Shown piece by piece: positions 46,433 to 55,073 of a DNA stretch of 64,000 bases. The notes under the pieces are model-generated. The model saw only the letters and a program-made list of their open reading frames with translations, was not told where the DNA came from and made no database searches. This stretch comes from Candidatus Mycolicibacterium alkanivorans (GTDB taxonomy: Bacteria > Actinomycetota > Actinomycetes > Mycobacteriales > Mycobacteriaceae), in contig NZ_JAIVFL010000001.1 in NCBI RefSeq assembly GCF_022760805.1, positions 3,348,001 through 3,412,000 on the forward strand, written 5' to 3'. Each line of letters begins with the position of its first letter. Positions within the stretch are counted from its first letter, which is position 1. The position numbers were made by a program, and so were the translations under genes.

Positions 46433-46836
46433 CAGCGCGTGGACCCGATCGGGCGGAACTGCGGAATCGCGAGTTCGCCCCGTGGTTCGAACGTGACCTC
46501 GACCGGTGTGCCAACCTCAACGTCCTCCGGCGAACAGTCGACCACGTTGGCCATCATTCGCGGGCCTTCTGACAATTCGATGACGGCCAGCACGTAGGGT
46601 ACCTCGAAGGCCGCCGACGGGGGCTGGTACACCACGGTGTAGGTGAGCACCGTCCCTCGCCCCGAGGGTTGTTCCCACGCCAGATCGGTTCCCCAGCAAT
46701 ACGGGCACCAGCGGCGGGGATGGTGGTGAAACCGTCCGCAGGCGCGGCAGCGCGGCAGCACGAACCGGCCCGCCGCCGCTTCCTGCCAGTAGACCGCCGT
46801 GCACGCGGTCAGCGCGGGAACCGGTGGGGTTGTCAC
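46432..46836 (-). CDS. DUF35 OB-fold protein with zinc ribbon
   Basis: The 134-residue protein has an N-terminal rubredoxin-like zinc ribbon (C-x2-C ... C-x2-C: RCRACGRFHHHPRRWCPYCWG) followed by a C-terminal OB fold (GRGTVLTYTVVYQPPSAAFEVPYVLAVIEL...). DUF35 proteins bind thiolase-like partners and acyl-CoA; with Ltp2 they form retro-aldolases. It is translationally coupled to the thiolase gene (GTGA) and to the MaoC gene, indicating a complex. Confidence 0.9.
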   Translation of the reverse strand: MTTPPVPALTACTAVYWQEAAAGRFVLPRCRACGRFHHHPRRWCPYCWGTDLAWEQPSGRGTVLTYTVVYQPPSAAFEVPYVLAVIELSEGPRMMANVVDCSPEDVEVGTPVEVTFEPRGELAIPQFRPIGSTR

Positions 46837-48017
46837 GGTGTCCTTCCCAGCAGAACCGTCGAGTGGTCGGCCATCACGCCGCCGTAGGTGTGAACCAGCG
46901 CGATCTCAGCGTCCACTTGGCGGCCTTCGGCTTGGCCCATCACTTGACGTGCGCCCTCGACGAGCATCGACATGCCCGAAGCGTCGCCGGTGTGCCCGAA
47001 AGACAGCAACCCACCGTAGGTGTTGACCGGCAGATCGCCGCCCGGGGCGCCGCGACCGTCCAGGAAGAAGTGGCCTCCTTTGCCCGGCTCGACCAGGCCG
47101 GTCTCCTCCACCAGCAAGATCGGGTTAATGGTGAACGCGTCGTAGAGTTCGGCGAGGTCCACATCGGATGGGGACACGCCCGCCATGTCGAATGCGGCAC
47201 GCGCGGAAACGCCCGCGCCCATCGTGGCGAAGTCGCTGGCGTGGCTGATGTTGCCGTGGTCGTGGAACTCCCCAAAGCCGAGCAGATAGGCGGGTTGTCC
47301 GGTGAGTTCGCGCGCCCGCTCGCCGCTAGTGACCAGGAACGCCGCGCCTCCCTCGCACGGCACCGAGCAGTCCAGCAAGTTGAACGGCCACGCGATCGGG
47401 CGTGAATCCAGCACCATCTCGATGGTGAGCGGGCCGGCGTCACGCATCAGGGCGTCGGGGTGTCGCAGCGCCCAGTCGCGGCTGCAAACCGCAACCGCCG
47501 CCAGGGCGTCCCGCGATGTACCACGTTCGGCCATGTGCCGGGTGGCCGCCAGCGCGTACAGCGCCGGAATGAAGCTGCCATAGGGATACTCGAAATCGGG
47601 GTGGCTGATCATGCGTGCCATGGCGTCCGCGCCGCCCCTGCCCACCTTGGGAAACTTGCCGGCCCCGATGCACAGCACCGCGTCGGCAAGGCCCGCGCCG
47701 ATCGCGAGCGCAGCACGCGAGGCCATGATCGTGTAGGTCGCGCCGCCCGCGTTGATCGTCTCGCAGAACCGCGGGCGAATCCCCAGGGCGTCGTTGAGCC
47801 GTTCGTGGACGAAGATGTCGGCGCCATGGCCCGCGGCCATGCCCGCCGGGCACACCAGCAGACCATCGACGTCGTCGGGCCCAACATGAGCGCCCTCCAA
47901 AAATCGGCGCAGCACCAGTTCGGGCATGCCCGCAGCGTCCTCGTCCGGATATCGCCCGGGGCGCAATTCCTCGACCGCTGCGATGGCGGGACGGCCGTCT
48001 AGGGCACGCCAACTCAT
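46833..48017 (-). CDS. Thiolase-fold protein without the nucleophilic Cys (Ltp2-like aldolase)
   Basis: The 394-residue member of the SCP-x/lipid-transfer thiolase family reads ETINAGGATYTIM at the active-site elbow (I88-N-A-G-G92); the Cys expected in the C-x-S-G motif is absent. Glycine- and His-bearing motifs further on are kept (NTYGGLLSFGHTGDASGM). Loss of the Cys with a DUF35 partner is the feature of Ltp2-type enzymes, which perform retro-aldol cleavage instead of thiolysis. A GGAGG ribosome site precedes the ATG at 48017. Confidence 0.85.
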   Translation of the reverse strand: MSWRALDGRPAIAAVEELRPGRYPDEDAAGMPELVLRRFLEGAHVGPDDVDGLLVCPAGMAAGHGADIFVHERLNDALGIRPRFCETINAGGATYTIMASRAALAIGAGLADAVLCIGAGKFPKVGRGGADAMARMISHPDFEYPYGSFIPALYALAATRHMAERGTSRDALAAVAVCSRDWALRHPDALMRDAGPLTIEMVLDSRPIAWPFNLLDCSVPCEGGAAFLVTSGERARELTGQPAYLLGFGEFHDHGNISHASDFATMGAGVSARAAFDMAGVSPSDVDLAELYDAFTINPILLVEETGLVEPGKGGHFFLDGRGAPGGDLPVNTYGGLLSFGHTGDASGMSMLVEGARQVMGQAEGRQVDAEIALVHTYGGVMADHSTVLLGRTP

Positions 48018-48150
48018 GACAACCTCCTACTCACCCAGAAACCGATACGCCACCGGCCTTGCGAGAAACTGTCGAGCGTCGCGCTCGCCGTCCCAGCCAG
48101 GGGCAATCGCGATTCGCGTGCAGGAATGGCCTCCACCGAGGACCCCGCCG

Positions 48151-49305
48151 TCAGTAGGACTTGGGCAGGCCCAGGCTGTGCTGGGCGACGAAATTGAGGA
48201 TCATTTCGCGGCTGATCGGCGCGGTGCGCATCAGCCGGGCCGGCCCCCACAACGTCGCCAGCCCATATTCGGTGGCCATTCCATTGCCCCCGTGGGTCTG
48301 GATCGCCTGATCCAGCGCCAGAATCCCCGCCTCCGCTGCGGCGTACTTCGCCATGTTGGCAGCTTCTCCCGCACCGGAACTCCCGGCATCGTGCAGCTCG
48401 GCCGCCCGCTGGGTCATCAACCGCGCCAGCTCCACCTGAATCTTGGCGTGCGCCAGCGGATGCGCCACGCCCTGATGCGCCCCGATCGGGGAATTCCACA
48501 CCTGGCGTTCCCGCGCGTAGGCGCACGCCTTGTCCAGAGCGTAGCGACCGATCCCGGTGCCCAAAGCCGCGCCCATGATCCGCTCCGGGTTCAGCCCCAT
48601 AAACACCTGGCGCAGTCCGTCGTCCTGCGCCCCGACAAGGGCGTCGGCGCGCACCCGCACATCGTCGAAAAACAGCGTGAACTGCTTCTCCGGGGTGACA
48701 GCCTGCACCGGGATGAGTGTCTTCTGCAGCCCGGCAGCATCAGTGGGCACCACCACCAGCGACAGCCGCCCGCGGCCCCGCTCGTCGGTGCCGGTCCGGG
48801 TCACCACCAGGACCGCCTGGGCCTCATCGACCCCGGAAATGTAGTACTTGGTACCACGCAGCACCCACTCGTCGCCGTCACGCCGCGCGGTCGTGGCGAT
48901 GTTATGCGAATTAGAACCCGCGTCCGGTTCGGTGATCGCAAACGCCATGATCATCTCACCGCTGGCGATCCCGGGCAGCCAACGCTGCTTCTGCTCCTCG
49001 CTACCGAACGCCTGAATGATCGTGCCGCAGATCGCCGGCGACACCACCGTCATCAGCAACGGACAACCGGCGGCGGCCAACTCCTCACCCACGGCGTGCA
49101 ATTCATAAATACCGCCGCCGCCGCCGCCGTACTCCTCGGCGATGTTAGCGCCCAAAAACCCCTGCTTGCCGATCTCCTGCCACAGCTCGGTGGACTTCTC
49201 CCCCGCCAACGACTTGCTCAAGTAGTACTCATGACCATACGACCGCGCAATCGCCGCGACCGCAGCCCGCAAGTCCCGCCGTTCCTCGCTCTCGCAAAGC
49301 TCCAT
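48151..49305 (-). CDS. Acyl-CoA dehydrogenase
   Basis: The 384-residue flavoenzyme has the acyl-CoA dehydrogenase pattern: AFAITEPDAGSNS, WVLRGTKYYISG, a possible catalytic Glu in GLNPERIMGAALG, and a C-terminal QAIQTHGGNGMATEYGL. It lies 133 bases upstream of the thiolase gene, likely with a common promoter. ATG 49305 is chosen, since the extra 48 upstream residues are not conserved in type. It probably oxidises a saturated acyl-CoA side chain. Confidence 0.92.
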   Translation of the reverse strand: MELCESEERRDLRAAVAAIARSYGHEYYLSKSLAGEKSTELWQEIGKQGFLGANIAEEYGGGGGGIYELHAVGEELAAAGCPLLMTVVSPAICGTIIQAFGSEEQKQRWLPGIASGEMIMAFAITEPDAGSNSHNIATTARRDGDEWVLRGTKYYISGVDEAQAVLVVTRTGTDERGRGRLSLVVVPTDAAGLQKTLIPVQAVTPEKQFTLFFDDVRVRADALVGAQDDGLRQVFMGLNPERIMGAALGTGIGRYALDKACAYARERQVWNSPIGAHQGVAHPLAHAKIQVELARLMTQRAAELHDAGSSGAGEAANMAKYAAAEAGILALDQAIQTHGGNGMATEYGLATLWGPARLMRTAPISREMILNFVAQHSLGLPKSY

Positions 49306-49466
49306 CCCACCTGTCCCTTTCGGTTTAGCCCGAGTTCCGTGCGACACCATCTGCGCCCGGTGAACGACGGGTTGCAGCCGCGACCCCTCGGCGTCGACTG
49401 CCGAGTGGTGCCGACGAATCGGCCCCATCATGCGGCGGCGCAGTAGCATGCACTCCGCGATTACAC

Positions 49467-49482
49467 GTTAATGGCCATTAAC
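49467..49482. promoter_or_regulatory. 16-bp perfect palindrome upstream of acyl-CoA dehydrogenase
   Basis: GTTAATGG and CCATTAAC form a perfect, spacer-free palindrome in the gap between the ligase and dehydrogenase genes. It is AT-rich in a GC-rich setting and about 160 bases from the dehydrogenase ATG. Likely a regulator site (TetR-type) for the downstream operon. Confidence 0.5.
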
Positions 49483-49577
49483 AGCGCGGCGCAAGTCACC
49501 GACAGTCAGCGTCACACCGCGGGCCCGTTTGCCGCCGTCGTCTCCGAGTCGGCCCAAGGCAAGCGACTGACTGACAG

Positions 49578-51176
49578 TTAGGTCTGGAAATATCCTTGGT
49601 ACTGGTCACGCAGCATATTCTTTTGCACCTTACCCGTCGCGGTGCGGGGCATCTTGTCGGTGAAGATCACCGCCTTCGGGACCTTGAACCCCGACAGCCG
49701 GCGGCGCGCCGCAACCAGCACGTCATCCTCGGTGAGGTCGGCACCCGGTTTGAGGGTGACGATCGCTACGATCGCCTCGGTCCATCGCTGGTGCGGCAAT
49801 CCGACGACGACCACCTCCTGGATACGGGGCTCCCCTTCGTAGAGCGCCTTTTCGACCTCGATGGAGGCCACGTTCTCACCGCCGGTCTTGATCACATCCT
49901 TCTTGCGGTCGGCGAACCACAGCAGTCCGTCGGCATCGAAGCGCCCGATGTCGCCGGAATGGAACCAACCGTGCGCGAACGCCTCAGCGGTGGCCTCCGG
50001 GTTGCGCAGGTAACCCTCCATGGCGTGCGGGCCGCGATAGACGATCTCGCCAACCTCACCACGCGGGAGCAGATTGCCGGCATCGTCCATGATCCCCACC
50101 TGAACATTGGGAACCGGCAGGCCCACGGAGCCCGCATGCGAGAGCTGATACTGAGGCGGAAAGACGGTCGTCAGCGGGTTCATCTCGGTCTGGCCAAAAC
50201 CGAGCGCGAACTCGCAGCCGAATACCTCCATGGCCTTGCGCAGGTCGGTGTCGGGCATCGGCGCCATCGCATACAACGCCAGACGCAGGCTCGACAAGTC
50301 GCGCCTGGCAATATCGGGGTGGTCCATCATCGCCCGGTACATCGTCGGCAGCCCGAAGATCTGCGTCACACGTTCTGCCTCGATGGTCGCCATCAGGGCG
50401 GCCGGGTCGAACGCGCGCATCAACACCGCGGTGCCGCCGACGTACATCAGCCCGGTGGTGAACCCGTTGAGTTGGGCGGTATGGAACAGCGGCATCATCA
50501 CCGCTGAGCGGTCCTGCTCGCTCAACCGCAACACCAGGGGGGCAGTGAGTGACTCGATGTAGACCGCGAGATGACTGCTCACCACCCCCTTTGGCGCCGA
50601 CGTCGTTCCGCTGGTGTAGAGGTAGCTGATCGCGTCGCGGTCGTCGACGAAGCATTCCGGTTCGGTGTCGGAGGCGTCGCCGACGAACTCGCTCATCGCC
50701 CGCCACGAATGCGAACCGGCGGATTCCCATTGTGTGCCGGCGCCGGGCGCGACGATCACATCGGTCACCTCGCGTTGTTCGAGGCGGTCTAACGCCGCAC
50801 CGACGAGTTCGGCCAGTTGGCTCTCCACAACCACCCCTTTGGCGTGGGAATGCTCAAGCACGTAGGCCGTCTCAGACGCGCCCCAAGCGAGGTTGATCGG
50901 GACACACACCACTCCGGTCTTGGCACACGCGTAGTAGGTGAGAAGGAACTCGATGCTGTTGCCGCACGCCAGAGCGAGCGCGTCGCCCCGCTGGTAGCCC
51001 GCGGCCAACAGCGCGTTGGCCAGCCGATTCACCGCGGCGTTCAGCGCACGATAGGTGAGCCGGCGCTCGCCGTCGACCACGGCTTCGTGCCCGGGGCGCC
51101 GCCACGCGGTGCGGGTGAGCATGTCCCCGACGTTGACGCGTGTCACAAGATTCTTCTGCAGATCCACCGCGGTCAT
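49578..51176 (-). CDS. Acyl-CoA synthetase (AMP-binding, FadD type)
   Basis: The 532-residue adenylate-forming ligase has the AMP-binding core YTSGTTSAPKG, the adenine-site region GFGQTEMNPLT, the hinge (FADRKKDVIKTGGENV) and the C-terminal catalytic Lys in PRTATGKVQK. It activates a carboxylic acid to its CoA ester, the likely entry step of the catabolic set. ATG 51176 follows GGAG with suitable spacing. It is divergent from the SDR gene. Confidence 0.93.
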   Translation of the reverse strand: MTAVDLQKNLVTRVNVGDMLTRTAWRRPGHEAVVDGERRLTYRALNAAVNRLANALLAAGYQRGDALALACGNSIEFLLTYYACAKTGVVCVPINLAWGASETAYVLEHSHAKGVVVESQLAELVGAALDRLEQREVTDVIVAPGAGTQWESAGSHSWRAMSEFVGDASDTEPECFVDDRDAISYLYTSGTTSAPKGVVSSHLAVYIESLTAPLVLRLSEQDRSAVMMPLFHTAQLNGFTTGLMYVGGTAVLMRAFDPAALMATIEAERVTQIFGLPTMYRAMMDHPDIARRDLSSLRLALYAMAPMPDTDLRKAMEVFGCEFALGFGQTEMNPLTTVFPPQYQLSHAGSVGLPVPNVQVGIMDDAGNLLPRGEVGEIVYRGPHAMEGYLRNPEATAEAFAHGWFHSGDIGRFDADGLLWFADRKKDVIKTGGENVASIEVEKALYEGEPRIQEVVVVGLPHQRWTEAIVAIVTLKPGADLTEDDVLVAARRRLSGFKVPKAVIFTDKMPRTATGKVQKNMLRDQYQGYFQT

Positions 51177-51412
51177 CGGAGCTCCTTCCGGCATGGAAAG
51201 CAGCTAACGGGGCGGTGCAGTCCCGATGAACTGCGTCCAGCAGTTTGCGTGCAATCCGTGTACCTAGTGTAATGATTATCCATAGCTATTCGTTGAGTCT
51301 TGCGAATCCAGACCGCGACGCTCAGCAGCGATCGCTGGGTAGTGGCTGGGGCCGAGTGGGCCGCGAAGTGGAATGCACCTGAAGACACGGATCAAAGGCG
51401 GAGGGCGGGCTC
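51177..51412. promoter_or_regulatory. Divergent control region of ligase and SDR operons
   Basis: The 236-base gap holds an AT-richer stretch near 51262-51298 and a perfect palindrome CAGCGATCGCTG (51326-51337). No firm -10/-35 pair was picked. Confidence 0.35.
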
Positions 51413-52294
51413 ATGCCAGGAGTAGACGGACGGGTGGCGATCGTCACTGGGGCGGGCCGCGGCCTCGGTCGCAGCCATGCTCTACGCCTGGCGGCAGGGG
51501 GCGCGCTCGTCGTCGCGAATGACCTTGGGGTGAGAAAAGAGGGGGGTGGTGCGAACGCTGCAGCGGCGCAGGACGTCGTGGCGGAGATCCGGGCCGCCGG
51601 CGGTGTCGCCGTGCCCGATGACCACGACATCGCTTCCGAGACCGGCGCGAAGGAGGTGGTCAAATCCGCGCTCGAGGCCTTCGGCCGGCTAGACATCGTC
51701 GTCAACAACGCGGGCATCCTGCGAGACGCGACGTTCCACAAGATGAGTGTGCAGCAGTGGGAGGCCGTCCGCCAGGTGCACCTGGATGGAACCGCGCTTG
51801 TGACCCGCGCGGCTTGGCCCCATTTGCGCGAGCAACGCTACGGCAGGGTCGTCGTAACCTCTTCCGGCGCCGGCCTGTTCGGCAACTTCGGACAAGCCAA
51901 CTACGCGGCCGCGAAGCTTGGTGTGGTCGGACTGATGCATACGCTCGCACTGGAGGGTGCCCGCTACGGGATTCGGGTCAATGCCATCGCCCCGGTCGCG
52001 CTGACCCGGATGACCGCCGGCCTGCTCGACGATGCCAGCGACCTCGACCCGGCCTGGGTATCGGCCGCCGTCGGTTGGTTGTGCGCCGAGGAATGCGATC
52101 TGACGGCTGAGATCGTGCGGGTTCACGGTCGCCATTTCAGCCGCGTACGGATCGTCGAATCGCGCGGCGTGGACTTCCCGTCCCCACCATCCGATGATCA
52201 AGTCGCGGCCAGATGGGCGGAGATCGCCGACCTGTCTGGCGCACAGGAGGGTCAGGGGGCGGTGGCGACCGCACGCCATGCCGGCTCGGGATGA
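51413..52294 (+). CDS. SDR dehydrogenase (3-hydroxyacyl-CoA dehydrogenase-like)
   Basis: The 293-residue SDR has TGAGRGLG, NNAGILRDATFHKMSVQQWEAVRQVHLDGT, and NYAAAKLGVVGLMHTLALEG with Tyr-x-x-x-Lys. This text is that of the SDR half of the MFE-2/17beta-HSD4 group that oxidises 3-hydroxyacyl-CoA with NAD. The C-terminal 60 residues are less typical. Probably the dehydrogenase step of the neighbouring beta-oxidation. Confidence 0.9.
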   Translation: MPGVDGRVAIVTGAGRGLGRSHALRLAAGGALVVANDLGVRKEGGGANAAAAQDVVAEIRAAGGVAVPDDHDIASETGAKEVVKSALEAFGRLDIVVNNAGILRDATFHKMSVQQWEAVRQVHLDGTALVTRAAWPHLREQRYGRVVVTSSGAGLFGNFGQANYAAAKLGVVGLMHTLALEGARYGIRVNAIAPVALTRMTAGLLDDASDLDPAWVSAAVGWLCAEECDLTAEIVRVHGRHFSRVRIVESRGVDFPSPPSDDQVAARWAEIADLSGAQEGQGAVATARHAGSG

Positions 52295-52728
52295 GCTGGC
52301 CAACGGCAATTGATACGCCGACACCGATTGTCAGCTAGCAGGTTGTCAGCTGACAGGTGAAACCCCTCGCGGCTGTCGCCTTGATGCGGTTCACAGTCAG
52401 TCCTACTGCAGATTGACCGAGACCAGCAGTCAAGGGGTGCTGCTCAAGGCCGAAGCCTCGGCACCGCCCGATCTCGCCCCTCAACGCTGGCTGGCCAATG
52501 CGGTACGCAGACAAGTTCAGTCGGCGACTCCGCGTCACGTTGGGTAGAGCCGCGCCGGCCGTTGCGTTCGCGGGCTCCCCGGCACTGGCACTACTTTCAA
52601 AATTGTCGTACTTATCTGATAATAGTTATACTTTAGGACGGCCGATGGCGGTTTTGTAGCCGGGAAATCGCGCTCATCTGGCGCCCCAACGCCGACGCCG
52701 CGGCTCCGCGAACGAAAGGACGTGCCCG
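52295..52728. other. 434-base intergenic region with promoter and operator signals
   Basis: No gene is supported here. It contains TTGTCAGCT repeated 15 bases apart (52328-52336, 52343-52351), the second part of a perfect palindrome TGTCAGCTGACA (52344-52355), and a promoter-like stretch at 52603-52632 described separately. Confidence 0.6.
52603..52632 (+). promoter_or_regulatory. Promoter with operator in its spacer, acyl-CoA dehydrogenase operon
   Basis: TTGTCG (52603-52608) and TATACT (52627-52632) are separated by 18 bases, a good SigA-type promoter in GC-rich DNA. The spacer contains the perfect palindrome TTATC-T-GATAA (52612-52622), ideally placed for a repressor to block RNA polymerase. 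The first gene starts about 97 bases further. Confidence 0.6.
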
Positions 52729-53916
52729 ATGACCACCCCGGAGCTTGACCAGCTCACTGACGCCCAACAGGAACTCGTCGAACGCGCGCGCCATATTGCT
52801 CGCGCTGAGCTTCGCCCGCACGCCGCTGAGTGGGACCGCCGCCAAGAATATCCGGAGCGCTCCTACCAGATTCTGCGTGAGAACGGCTTGACCGGGCTCA
52901 CTGTGCCGACCGAGTACGGCGGTCGTGGCTGGGGGGTATTCGAGGCCTGTCTGGTTCTGGAGGAGCTGGCGGTGGGGTGCATGGCCAGCGCGCTGACGAT
53001 CCAGATGCAGCTCAACGGACCCCCGCGGGTGATCGCCCGGATGGGTAGCGAACAGCAGCGCAAGCAATACCTGCCCGACGTGGTCGAAGGCACTCGACGG
53101 TTCGCCGTCGCGATGACCGAGCCGCACGCCGGGTCGGACGGCACCGCGCTATCCACGACACTAGTCCCTGACGGCGACGACTTTCGGTTGACCGGCACCA
53201 AGTGCCACATCACCGGGGCATTGCAGGCCCATACCTTTCTGGTGTTCTGCCGCGCACCCGGGACTAGCGGTCCCGACGGGATAGGTGCGGTGTTGGTGGA
53301 CGCCGACGTCGAGGGCCTGGGGCCGATCGAAACCGAAGAGAAGATGGGCGGCCGCGGGGTGGCCGAGGGGGTGCTGCGGTTCACTGAGGCTGCAGTCCGG
53401 CGTGACCAGGTGATCCTCGAACCGCGGCCCGGCTCGAAAGAAGGCGCGTCGTTCTTGATTCGCCAGTTCAATCCCGAGCGGTGCGGGAACGCCGCGATGT
53501 CCATCGGAGTCGCACGCGCCGCGCTGGAGGACGCCATCGAATATGCCAAACAGCGTGAGCAGTTCGGCCGCCCGATCCTGGACTTCCAGGGAATTCAGTG
53601 GAAGATCGCCGACATGGCGACCGAATTGGATGCCGCGCGGTTGCTGCTGTGGCGCGCAGCGCGCACCGATGTCGGCGGCTTCCCCGGTATCCGCGAGACC
53701 GCGATGGCCAAGCTGTATGCCAACGAGACCGCGGTGCGGGTGTGCAACGAGGCGATCCAGCTACTGGGGCACAAGGGCTACCTCACCCGCTATCCGGTGG
53801 AACGGTACTTCCGCGACGTACGCGGAATGGGCATCGGAGGGGGCACCACCGAGATCCTGCGCAACATGATCGCCGCTGAGGTGACCGGCGTGCGCACGAG
53901 CCAGCGGCGGTCCTGA
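52729..53916 (+). CDS. Acyl-CoA dehydrogenase (first of three)
   Basis: The 395-residue enzyme has AVAMTEPHAGSDGTALST, LTGTKCHITGA, REQFGRPILDFQGIQWKIADM and GIGGGTTEILRNMIA. The Glu of the common EGT motif is replaced by Gly, while E250 in NPERCGNA is at the alternative catalytic place used by isovaleryl-CoA/long-chain enzymes. Ribosome site AAGGA precedes the ATG. It is first of a four-gene operon with two further dehydrogenases and a hydratase. Confidence 0.92.
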   Translation: MTTPELDQLTDAQQELVERARHIARAELRPHAAEWDRRQEYPERSYQILRENGLTGLTVPTEYGGRGWGVFEACLVLEELAVGCMASALTIQMQLNGPPRVIARMGSEQQRKQYLPDVVEGTRRFAVAMTEPHAGSDGTALSTTLVPDGDDFRLTGTKCHITGALQAHTFLVFCRAPGTSGPDGIGAVLVDADVEGLGPIETEEKMGGRGVAEGVLRFTEAAVRRDQVILEPRPGSKEGASFLIRQFNPERCGNAAMSIGVARAALEDAIEYAKQREQFGRPILDFQGIQWKIADMATELDAARLLLWRAARTDVGGFPGIRETAMAKLYANETAVRVCNEAIQLLGHKGYLTRYPVERYFRDVRGMGIGGGTTEILRNMIAAEVTGVRTSQRRS

Positions 53917-53919
53917 GTC

Positions 53920-55062
53920 GTGAATTTGGGGCTGAGCGCGAGCGCCGAGCACTACCGGGCCGGGCTCAAAGACTGGGTTTCGGCGAACCTGCCGCTGCGG
54001 TGGCGTGACATCCCGGTCGGAACAGGAGACGACGAGTCCTACGTCGCGATGCGTCGGGAGTGGGGTCGGCGCCTGTTCGAGGCGGGATGGCTTGCACCAC
54101 ATTGGCCCACAGAGTGCGGCGGCCTAGGGCTTGGGGTGGACGCGCAGCTCGCGTTCGTCGAAACGCTGGTCGAGGCAGGCGCACCGGAGCCGATGAACAC
54201 CAACGGGATGGGTATCTTCGCCCCTGCGCTGATGCGATTCGGCACCGACGAGCAGCGAAGACGGTATCTGCGCCCGATGCTGTCCCACGACGACATTTGG
54301 TGTCAGGGGTTCTCCGAGCCGCAAGCCGGCAGCGACCTGGCGGCGCTGTCCACCCGGGCGGTTCCCGAGGGGGACCACTTGCTCGTGTCAGGCCAGAAGG
54401 TGTGGACGTCCAACGCGCTGTTCGCTCAGCGGTGCTATCTGCTGGTCAAGGTTGCCGACTCGCCCGGTACGACGTTGGTCGTGGTGCACATGGACCGCCC
54501 TGGCGTCACCGTCAGGCCGCTGCGCAACTTAACGGGCACCAGCGAGTTCTGCGAGGTGTTTTTCGACGAAGTGGTCGTGGATGCCACCGACGTGGTTGGC
54601 GATATCGGCGGCGGGTGGCACGTCGCCACCTACGCCTTGGCCCGGGAACGCTCCAGCGCATTGGCCCAGCGGTCGCTGCAACTGACGCGTGAACTGACGC
54701 GGATGCTGAGCGCGCTGGGCGATGTCGATCACGACACGGGCGCCGAGAACGCCCTGGTTGATGCGTTCGTGCGCACCCGAGTGGTGGACAGCACCGTTCG
54801 CCGGGTATTCGCGCTCAATGCTGATGGAGCGGAGCCTGGGATGCTCGCGCCGATCGCGAAGGTTCTGTGGAGCGAAAGCCATCAGAAGCAACTGGCCACC
54901 CTGCTGGAGGCGGCCGGGCCAGAAGTGGCTGGGGCCCACGCTGGGTGGTCGGATTGGACTCGCTCATTGTTGTTTGCCCGCGCCGAAACGATCTATGGCG
55001 GCACAAGTGAGATCCAGCGCAACCTGATCGCCAAGGCGCTCGGCCTGCCGAGCGACCGATGA
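53920..55062 (+). CDS. Acyl-CoA dehydrogenase (FadE29-like subunit)
   Basis: The 380-residue protein starts at GTG 53920, 3 bases after the previous stop. Motifs: GFSEPQAGSDLAALST, LVSGQKVWTSNA, and IYGGTSEIQRNLIAKALGLP at the end; E243 in LARERSSALA is a likely catalytic base. In mycobacterial steroid degradation, FadE28/FadE29-type neighbours form mixed tetramers in which one subunit carries the catalytic Glu and FAD contacts. This and the next gene are probably such a pair. Confidence 0.9.
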   Translation: MNLGLSASAEHYRAGLKDWVSANLPLRWRDIPVGTGDDESYVAMRREWGRRLFEAGWLAPHWPTECGGLGLGVDAQLAFVETLVEAGAPEPMNTNGMGIFAPALMRFGTDEQRRRYLRPMLSHDDIWCQGFSEPQAGSDLAALSTRAVPEGDHLLVSGQKVWTSNALFAQRCYLLVKVADSPGTTLVVVHMDRPGVTVRPLRNLTGTSEFCEVFFDEVVVDATDVVGDIGGGWHVATYALARERSSALAQRSLQLTRELTRMLSALGDVDHDTGAENALVDAFVRTRVVDSTVRRVFALNADGAEPGMLAPIAKVLWSESHQKQLATLLEAAGPEVAGAHAGWSDWTRSLLFARAETIYGGTSEIQRNLIAKALGLPSDR

Positions 55063-55073
55063 CGGAGGGTGGA

